6,293 nucleotides of DNA from the NCBI GenBank assembly GCA_016919605.1, contig JACXTQ010000068.1, positions 1 to 6,293 on the forward strand. Direction: 5' to 3'. Below are positions 1 to 5,328 of the stretch, piece after piece (within the stretch, counting starts at the first letter, position 1; each line of letters starts with the position of its first letter). The notes below the pieces were generated by a model. That model worked only from the letters and a program-made list of their open reading frames with translations. It was not told the origin of the DNA and did no database searches. Both the position numbers and the translations under genes were made by a program. This DNA is from Methylovulum sp. (GTDB lineage: Bacteria > Pseudomonadota > Gammaproteobacteria > Methylococcales > Methylomonadaceae).

Positions 1-25
1 CTTAACCTAAACGACCCACATTGCT

Positions 26-478
26 ATGGACAATTATTCCCGTTATATAGAATTTGCCGCCAACCATTACCTCTTGTCGCTAGGCTTAGCGGTGGTGACA
101 TACCTGTTGATCCAGGAATTCTTTGATACCGCCTTTAAAAAATTCGCCAATATTTCGCCATTGCTGGCCGTCGCTAAAATGAACGAAGAAAACGTTGTCA
201 TTATTGACGTGCGCGAACCTTTGGAATTTACTGAAAGCCATATTACCGATGCGCGAAACACGCCTTTGAGCAAATTGGCCGAACACTTGCCAAGCCTTGA
301 AGCGTATAAAAAAACCCCCGTGCTGGTCGCTTGCCAGACTGGAGCACGCTCGGCAACGGCGGGAAAACAACTGACCAAAGCCGGTTTTGAACAAGTGTTT
401 GTCATCACCGGAGGCATGGCCGCTTGGGAAAACGATTACAAACTGCCGGTAAAAATCAGCAAGAAGAAAAAAGCTTAA
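26..478 (+). CDS. Membrane-anchored rhodanese-like sulfurtransferase (YibN-type)
   Basis: Single-domain rhodanese of 150 residues, expected to carry sulfur as a cysteine persulfide. Residues about 14-32 form one uncleaved hydrophobic N-terminal segment, so the domain is probably tethered to the inner membrane facing the cytoplasm. The rhodanese fold follows: VVIIDVREPLEF (57-68) with the DVRE motif, SHI (71-73), then the active-site loop CQTGARSA (103-110) with candidate catalytic Cys103, and the closing VITGGMAAW (126-134). The C-terminus is lysine-rich (KKKK, 146-149). Length and architecture match Escherichia coli YibN (about 143 residues), which also lies near secB and gpsA. The start is fixed: an in-frame TAA at 8-10 lies just upstream and ATG at 26 is the only good start between. 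No Shine-Dalgarno sequence is visible before it. The physiological sulfur donor and acceptor cannot be told from the sequence. Confidence 0.93.
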   Translation: MDNYSRYIEFAANHYLLSLGLAVVTYLLIQEFFDTAFKKFANISPLLAVAKMNEENVVIIDVREPLEFTESHITDARNTPLSKLAEHLPSLEAYKKTPVLVACQTGARSATAGKQLTKAGFEQVFVITGGMAAWENDYKLPVKISKKKKA

Positions 479-517
479 CAAAACCACCCTTTTTATCAAC
501 CTACCTACCCTCTCATT
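479..517 (+). other. Short pyrimidine-rich leader between the rhodanese gene and secB
   Basis: This 39-base gap has runs such as ACCACCCTTTTT and CCTACCTACCCTCTC and almost no purine tract. I see neither a convincing Shine-Dalgarno sequence before the secB ATG nor a hairpin followed by T residues. The spacing suggests read-through from the rhodanese gene, although a weak internal promoter cannot be excluded. Confidence 0.5.
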
Positions 518-985
518 ATGGCCGAAGACAATAACAGCTTAGAAAAACAATTTTCTATCCAAAAAATCTATACAAAAGACCTCTCTTTTGAAACCCCTAA
601 CACCCCTGCGGTGTTCACTGCAAAATGGGAACCCGCCGTTGATTTTAACCTAGCGACCAATGTGTCCCCCTTAGAACAAAACTTGTTTGAAGTGACCTTA
701 AAAGTCACCATCACCGTCAAATGTGCGGATATAACCGCTTATTTAGTGGAAGTCAACCAAGCGGGCATTTTTGCTTTAGGCGGTTTCAACGATCAAGAAA
801 TGGGCCCGATGATGGGTAGCTTCTGCCCTAATATCCTCTTCCCTTATGCGCGTGAGGCCATTTCTGACCTGGTCACCCGTGGCGGCTTCCCACAATTGTT
901 ATTGGCTCCTGTCAATTTCGATGCCTTGTATGCGCAACATGTGCAACAAATGCAACAAGCCCCCGGCACAGGCACTATTAACTAA
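518..985 (+). CDS. secB: Protein-export chaperone SecB
   Basis: Cytoplasmic chaperone that holds precursor proteins unfolded and hands them to SecA at the SecYEG translocon; in known cases it is a homotetramer. The length of 155 residues equals that of E. coli SecB. Family landmarks are clear: IQKIYTKDLSFETPN (14-28), the strand region FEVTLKVTITV (57-67), the AYLVEVNQAGIFALGGF stretch (74-90), the near-invariant CPNILFPYARE (103-113), and GGFPQLLLAPVNFDALY (122-138). The short glutamine-rich tail after 139 corresponds to the mobile C-terminal region that contacts SecA. The start at 518 gives the family-typical N-terminus. It lies between the rhodanese gene and gpsA, the conserved gammaproteobacterial arrangement, but grxC, which separates yibN from secB in E. 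coli, is absent. There is no sign of damage. Confidence 0.98.
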   Translation: MAEDNNSLEKQFSIQKIYTKDLSFETPNTPAVFTAKWEPAVDFNLATNVSPLEQNLFEVTLKVTITVKCADITAYLVEVNQAGIFALGGFNDQEMGPMMGSFCPNILFPYAREAISDLVTRGGFPQLLLAPVNFDALYAQHVQQMQQAPGTGTIN

Positions 986-990
986 GCGGG

Positions 991-2004
991 ATGGATAAAC
1001 GCATAGCTATCCTGGGGGCTGGATCATGGGGAACCGCTCTCGCTATCCTCGCCGCCAGAAATGGCTGCCAAACGCTGTTATGGGGACACAATGCCGCACA
1101 CGTTGCGGCATTGTTCCATGATCGGCAGAACCACCGTTACCTACCTGATATAGCGTTTCCTTCAGAACTGGCCGTTACCGACCAGTTATCCGACATTGCC
1201 CGTTTCAGTGACGTGTTGTTAATTTGCGTTCCTAGCCACGCCTTTAAGCCCACGCTAGAGGCGCTTAAGGCTTATCTACCGGATAACGTAAAAATTGCTT
1301 GGGCCACCAAAGGGTTTAATGCCGACAATGGTTGCTTATTGCATGAAACCGTGGCGAAAGTTTTTTCACCCGACACCCCCGCCGCGATTATTTCCGGCCC
1401 CTCATTTGCCAGCGAAGTCGCCGCCGACTTGCCCACCGCCATTACTATCGCCTCCTTGCAAATGGATTTTGCCAACCAATTGGCGGATATTTTCCACAGT
1501 GGCCGCTTCCGCACCTACACCAGCCCCGATTTGATCGGCGTGGAAGTGGGCGGAGCCGTCAAAAATGTCTTGGCTATCGCCGCCGGAATTGCCGATGGTT
1601 TAGGCTTTGGCGCTAACACCCGTGCCGCCTTAATTACCCGAGGCCTGACCGAAATCATGCGTTTGGGCATCCAATTGGGCGGCAAGCCCGAAACCCTGAT
1701 GGGACTGGCAGGCTTAGGCGATCTAGTGTTGACCTGCACCGATGACCAATCCAGAAACCGCCGCTTTGGCTTGGCCTTAGGCCGAGGACAAAGCCGGGCG
1801 CAGGCCATCGCCGCCATCGGCCAAGAAATCGAAGGGGTTTCCGCCGCCAAACAAACCTATTTGTTGGCGCAAAAATACGGCATCGACATGCCTATCACCG
1901 AACAAACCTATAAAGTGCTGTACGAAAACTTAGATCCGCGGCTGGCCGTACAAAACTTGCTGTCCCGTGAAGTTAAAGCGGAATCGTTACATCCGTCCGA
2001 GTAA
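991..2004 (+). CDS. gpsA: NAD(P)H-dependent sn-glycerol-3-phosphate dehydrogenase GpsA
   Basis: Cytoplasmic enzyme that reduces dihydroxyacetone phosphate to sn-glycerol 3-phosphate, the backbone precursor of phospholipids. The 337 residues match the family's usual length (about 330-340). The N-terminal Rossmann domain carries the dinucleotide-binding GAGSWGTALA (9-18); further motifs are CVPSHAF (79-85), ATKG (105-108) and GPSFA (136-140). The C-terminal helical domain has VGGAVKNVLAIAAG (186-199) with the catalytic lysine at 191, GLAGLGDLVLTCT (238-250) and the substrate-phosphate-binding SRNRRFG (254-260). ATG at 991 comes only 5 bases after the secB stop, so translation is probably coupled; a clear Shine-Dalgarno sequence is missing, with only GCGGG directly against the start. 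The last 18 bases overlap the end of the convergent kinase gene. Confidence 0.98.
   Translation: MDKRIAILGAGSWGTALAILAARNGCQTLLWGHNAAHVAALFHDRQNHRYLPDIAFPSELAVTDQLSDIARFSDVLLICVPSHAFKPTLEALKAYLPDNVKIAWATKGFNADNGCLLHETVAKVFSPDTPAAIISGPSFASEVAADLPTAITIASLQMDFANQLADIFHSGRFRTYTSPDLIGVEVGGAVKNVLAIAAGIADGLGFGANTRAALITRGLTEIMRLGIQLGGKPETLMGLAGLGDLVLTCTDDQSRNRRFGLALGRGQSRAQAIAAIGQEIEGVSAAKQTYLLAQKYGIDMPITEQTYKVLYENLDPRLAVQNLLSREVKAESLHPSE
1088..1114. repeat. Perfect 11-bp inverted repeat with 5-base loop inside gpsA
   Basis: Arms ACAATGCCGCA (1088-1098) and TGCGGCATTGT (1104-1114) are exact reverse complements around the loop CACGT. The element encodes part of the segment after the Rossmann motif (GHNAAHVAAL, residues 32-41). 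No T run follows on either strand, so it does not look like an intrinsic terminator. It may simply be a chance product of the codons used. Confidence 0.8.
1987..2004. other. Tail-to-tail overlap of gpsA and the hybrid kinase gene
   Basis: The gpsA stop TAA is at 2002-2004 and the kinase stop (TTA on the plus strand) is at 1987-1989, so the last 18 bases are coding on both strands. Both reading frames are well supported to their ends: gpsA finishes at a usual family length, and the kinase receiver finishes just after its last helix. There is therefore no intergenic room for a terminator, and any transcription stop must lie in the opposing gene. Confidence 0.93.
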
Positions 2005-5000
2005 CAAGCCCTCAAGTTGTTGTAATAATTGCGTTTCCGTCCAAGGCTTAGTCAAATAGGCATCGACTCCGGCATTGCTGGCTTCTTGGCGGTGCTTGTC
2101 GGTTGAACGCGAGGTGATCATCAATACCGGCAAGGTAGCGGTCTCCGCTTGTTGCCTAAGCGCCTGCGTCAATTCGATACCATTCATGCGCGGCATTTCC
2201 ATATCAGTAATCACTAAATCGGGTGGCGTTAACTCGATTTGCGCCAAAGCATCACGGCCATCAATGGCCGTGATGACTTCATAGCCGCTATCTTTTAGCA
2301 ATATCACCAAAGATTTGCGGGCGCTTAACGAATCATCGACCACCAACAGTTTCGGCAGTTTTGTCACCACGGTTTGCGCGACATAATCCATAATCCGTTG
2401 GCTATAAGCACTTTTGTGCTTGAGCGCTTCAGGCAAGTCCACCACGGGCGAGATTTGTCCGTCCGCTAAAATAGTCACGCCGGGCATCGCCGGATTATGC
2501 GGCACATAGTTGCCTAAATCCTTAAAAACCAACTCGCGGCTATCAAGCAACTCCCTAACCATTACCACTACTTTTTCGCCTTGCTCAAGATTGACCAACA
2601 ACAGGTGCAATTCCCCCTTGTGCAGATAATCGGGGCTGGGTATCCCGATTAACGACTCCATACTGTAAGCCTTATAATGTCCGCTTGGGCAAGCGAACCA
2701 CACATCTTGACCCCTGGCCTCCAAGGTGCCGTCAACGGATAGGAATACCTGTTCAATGCCGTATTGAATTAGCGATAAGGTGTAATTGCCACACTGCACC
2801 AGCTTGGCCTTCAATAACAAAGCGCTGGCCGGAATGGACAAGGTAAAGCGACAACCTTGGCCGGGGGTAGAGGCAATGTCCAGCTTGCCTTTCAAGCGGA
2901 TCACTTCCTGATAAACGACATCCATGCCAATGCCACGCCCTGACAATTGACTGACTTGCGTACGCGTGGAAAAACCCGGTATCAAAATCAAACGGTCAAT
3001 GTCAGCATCGCTTAAGTGGGCGGAACTGTCAATCAACCCCTTAGCGAGGGCGATTTGTTTAATGGCCTCGCGGTTAATGCCGCGCCCATCATCTTCGCAA
3101 GACACAACAATCATATCGGTTTCTTCAGCAAAACTCAGTTTCAGCCGCCCGCTTTCCGGCTTACCCACCTGTAGGCGCTGTTCGGCGGTCTCCAAGCCAT
3201 GATCGACGGCATTGCGGATAATGTGCATTAACGGGTCAGCCAGTTGGTTGAGTATCTGGCTGTCAATCAGCATCCCTTCCCCTGTCACTTCAAGCTCAAC
3301 CTGCTTGCCGGCGACACGGCACGCTTGCCTGAGGGTACGTTGCAAACGCGGCACCATCGACTCCACCGCCAACAAACGGGTATCCAAGACATGCTCCAGA
3401 CCGTCCTGATGCAAGTGCGCCAAGTTCAGTAACGTGTCGGACATTTGCCGAGCATAGCCTTCCACGGAGCGTTCGATTTCACGGCTATCAGCGGCAGCTT
3501 CATATAATCTAGAAATGCTGCCGTGTATTTCGTTGAGTCGGTTCATTTCCAAAGGGTCAAACCCTTGATGCAAGGTGCTGATTGCAAAACTGTCCAAGGT
3601 GCTTACCAATACTTGCTCAAGGTCGGCAATAACCCGCTGCAATGTGCGGTAGCGCTCGCCCCCAGTTTTCAGCAAGGCTTTTATTTGCTTTAACTGTTCA
3701 TCTAACTGAGCGTCGGAAATCTTGACTTCACCAGCGATACGAAATAGCTGATCTAACAAGGCTTTCGGTACACGGACAAACATGTCTTCACGGTTGGCGA
3801 CATCGGCGGTTTCTGGATCATCAGCCACAGGTGCTGTCGGAGTCGGCATCTCCACACCGGCGAACTCGCCGGTTTGCAAGCGGTAATGCTCGTTAGCCAG
3901 TTGTTGCAGCACACCTAACGACTGGGTGGGAGCTACTTGCCGCCGTAACAGAGCCTCGCCCATGACCGCCAGCATGTCCGCCGCCTCAATCAAGGCTTCC
4001 GTTAAGGCGATGTCCGGCAGTTGTGCTTTGGTATGCAAATACTCAAGGATGTCTTCCAGGCGATGGGTGACATTAGCAATCCCTTTCACCCCCAACATGT
4101 TCGCCAAGCCTTTTAAGGTATGCGCCACCCGCTGCGCGGTGCGTAAAGCCTCACGGTCTTGATGGCTGAGAAACTTTTGTAACAGCTTCGCAAAATCCTC
4201 GGTCAACTGCGGTAAATCGTTAAACGCCATGTCCAGCAATTGCGGATCAACATCATCCGGCATGTCCAGGCTAATGTCATCGGCGAACACCTGTTCGGCA
4301 ACAATCACGGCGGCAGACTGAAGCGTCTGTCGCGCAAATAACGCCAATAAAAATTGGCTCTGCTCCTCGCTTAAACAATAGGGCCATTCGGGATTTTCAA
4401 ACAATCGCACTAAATCAAGATACGTTGCCGGATTGCCGATATTGTGGAAATAGTCGGTGATCGCCGCTAACACGCTTACCAATAATGGCTGCGTGGTTTT
4501 GTCATCAAGCAAACCCCTATCTTCCTGATAACAGCGCAAATTTTTTGCCAAACCCGTCAAGACCAGATGGCCGCCCCATAATTGGATAGTGGCGGTTGCC
4601 CGTACAATCGGCTCCAAAGCATCCAAGGTTTGGCCTATCAAAGCCGATACCTCACCGGCTGTTTGCCATTGCTTCTGCAATAACTGGCATTGCCCACCAA
4701 TCATCGTGGTTAACGCGGTATCTACGCCTATTGGCGTGGCCGCCAGCAATGTGGTATCCAGTCGGCAAAAAACCTCATCGTCATCCTCATCAAGCCTTGC
4801 GCTTGCCTCGCTTTGCGGCACATCCTCCCCTCTGTCTTCATCGGGATCAACAGTGTCCGCCCCCAATAAGCTTTGCCGGTCAGCTTCCAGCAAATCTTGC
4901 AGATACCGCCTATCTTCATCGGCCACTGGCGTAGGCCACTGCGGGTTTTGCAAAAAAGCTAATATATCCGCCATCGCCTCTGGGCTGGGGATTTGGAAAA

Positions 5001-5271
5001 AATCGCTTAACAGCCCGATACCCTGTAACAAAAAAGCAACATCATCAGCTTCAAGGCTGGCCTTCCCGTCCACAAAGTGCTCTTGCAATTCGCCATAAAA
5101 GGTAAACAAGTCGGCCACCCCCAAGCAATTTTCCGCACCCGCTAACAACACCGGCTCTTGCCAATGAGATGACAATCGGGCCAGCAAACCATCCTTATCC
5201 GGCGTGGCTTCCAGATACGCTTGTTCATCAGCCAGTAGCTCAATGATTTTTTCAACCAGTTCAACGCACAT
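1987..5271 (-). CDS. ChpA/PilL-like hybrid chemotaxis histidine kinase with receiver
   Basis: CheA-family kinase of 1094 residues that should autophosphorylate an Hpt histidine under receptor control. Domains in order: degenerate Hpt-like module 1 (about 5-135); acidic linker (139-168); degenerate module 2 (183-316); intact Hpt (about 345-440) with AHTLKG and phospho-acceptor His384; proline/aspartate linker (474-495); CheA-like helical region from VRVPKALLDQL (499-509), including FDPLEMNRL typical of ChpA; HATPase with N-box HIIRNAVDHGLE (683-694), DDGRGIN (727-733), PGFST (765-769) and GRGIGMDVV (778-786); CheW-like domain (about 818-950); receiver (973-1092) with DD979-980, phospho-acceptor Asp1023, Thr1053 and Lys1075. 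It is soluble, with no membrane segment. P. aeruginosa ChpA, at over 2000 residues with many Hpt domains, is far longer. ATG at 5271 is 7 bases from an AGG; an in-frame stop about 24 bases upstream fixes the start. It follows the receptor gene by 57 bases, so shared transcription is likely. Type IV pilus control is inferred from similarity only. Confidence 0.95.
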   Translation of the reverse strand: MCVELVEKIIELLADEQAYLEATPDKDGLLARLSSHWQEPVLLAGAENCLGVADLFTFYGELQEHFVDGKASLEADDVAFLLQGIGLLSDFFQIPSPEAMADILAFLQNPQWPTPVADEDRRYLQDLLEADRQSLLGADTVDPDEDRGEDVPQSEASARLDEDDDEVFCRLDTTLLAATPIGVDTALTTMIGGQCQLLQKQWQTAGEVSALIGQTLDALEPIVRATATIQLWGGHLVLTGLAKNLRCYQEDRGLLDDKTTQPLLVSVLAAITDYFHNIGNPATYLDLVRLFENPEWPYCLSEEQSQFLLALFARQTLQSAAVIVAEQVFADDISLDMPDDVDPQLLDMAFNDLPQLTEDFAKLLQKFLSHQDREALRTAQRVAHTLKGLANMLGVKGIANVTHRLEDILEYLHTKAQLPDIALTEALIEAADMLAVMGEALLRRQVAPTQSLGVLQQLANEHYRLQTGEFAGVEMPTPTAPVADDPETADVANREDMFVRVPKALLDQLFRIAGEVKISDAQLDEQLKQIKALLKTGGERYRTLQRVIADLEQVLVSTLDSFAISTLHQGFDPLEMNRLNEIHGSISRLYEAAADSREIERSVEGYARQMSDTLLNLAHLHQDGLEHVLDTRLLAVESMVPRLQRTLRQACRVAGKQVELEVTGEGMLIDSQILNQLADPLMHIIRNAVDHGLETAEQRLQVGKPESGRLKLSFAEETDMIVVSCEDDGRGINREAIKQIALAKGLIDSSAHLSDADIDRLILIPGFSTRTQVSQLSGRGIGMDVVYQEVIRLKGKLDIASTPGQGCRFTLSIPASALLLKAKLVQCGNYTLSLIQYGIEQVFLSVDGTLEARGQDVWFACPSGHYKAYSMESLIGIPSPDYLHKGELHLLLVNLEQGEKVVVMVRELLDSRELVFKDLGNYVPHNPAMPGVTILADGQISPVVDLPEALKHKSAYSQRIMDYVAQTVVTKLPKLLVVDDSLSARKSLVILLKDSGYEVITAIDGRDALAQIELTPPDLVITDMEMPRMNGIELTQALRQQAETATLPVLMITSRSTDKHRQEASNAGVDAYLTKPWTETQLLQQLEGLLLGRM
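2250..2275. repeat. Perfect 12-bp inverted repeat with 2-base loop in the receiver coding region
   Basis: Arms CATCACGGCCAT (2250-2261) and ATGGCCGTGATG (2264-2275) are exact reverse complements separated by CA. On the minus strand it encodes the conserved receiver segment ITAIDGRDA (residues 1000-1008). It lies about 250 bases inside the kinase gene, beyond the end of gpsA. No T run follows on either strand, so it lacks the signature of an intrinsic terminator, though the hairpin would be stable in RNA of either strand. Confidence 0.85.
3856..3873. repeat. Perfect 8-bp inverted repeat with 2-base loop in a kinase linker
   Basis: Arms ACCGGCGA (3856-3863) and TCGCCGGT (3866-3873) flank the dinucleotide AC. 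It falls at TGEFAG (residues 467-472), at the start of the unstructured linker between the intact Hpt and the CheA-like core. No T run follows. It is short enough to be chance in GC-rich coding DNA. Confidence 0.6.
4330..5055 (-). repeat. Duplicated protein module in the kinase N-terminus
   Basis: Two segments of the kinase align with each other at protein level. Residues 73-131 (bases 4879-5055) contain DFFQIPS..LAFLQNPQWP followed by a DEDRRYLQDLL helix; residues 255-314 (bases 4330-4509) contain DYFHNIGNP..LVRLFENPEWP followed by SEEQSQFLLALF. The shared core is a helix, a D-[FY]-F motif, another helix, then [FL]-x-NP-x-WP and a final helix. Upstream of the second copy, ATIQLWGGHLVLTGLAKNL (226-244) resembles the G-T-L-x-x-x-x-L-x-G-A helix of ChpA Hpt domains but lacks a histidine at the expected site. 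The DNA copies are too diverged to be a recent duplication. Confidence 0.7.
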
Positions 5272-5328
5272 GGGGATACCTGTGTTTATGCCTAGTACAA
5301 TCTTAGGGAAAAAGGATAACCGCCACTA
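5272..5328 (-). other. Short spacer between receptor and kinase genes
   Basis: These 57 bases on the minus strand hold an AGG (5279-5281) 7 bases before the kinase ATG, a weak Shine-Dalgarno sequence. There is a short imperfect palindrome CCTA...TAGG (5291-5307), too weak to call an operator or terminator. The lack of a hairpin plus T tract supports read-through from the receptor gene into the kinase gene. Confidence 0.5.

Noticed and set aside
86..499. Antisense open frame of 137 codons opposite the rhodanese gene
   Set aside because: It lies opposite a clearly conserved gene, has no recognisable motif and no sensible start region.
2006..2048. AAGCC...GGCTT pair after gpsA as a terminator
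   Set aside because: Five-base arms separated by more than 30 bases with no T run; it would not form a stable stop signal.
4589..5098. Plus-strand open frame of 169 codons opposite the kinase N-terminus
   Set aside because: Its serine/cysteine-rich low-complexity product is typical of a frame shadowing a real gene; the opposite strand has a consistent domain structure.
5291..5307. Palindrome CCTA...TAGG before the kinase gene as an operator or terminator
   Set aside because: Only four paired bases with no T tract and no known regulator motif.
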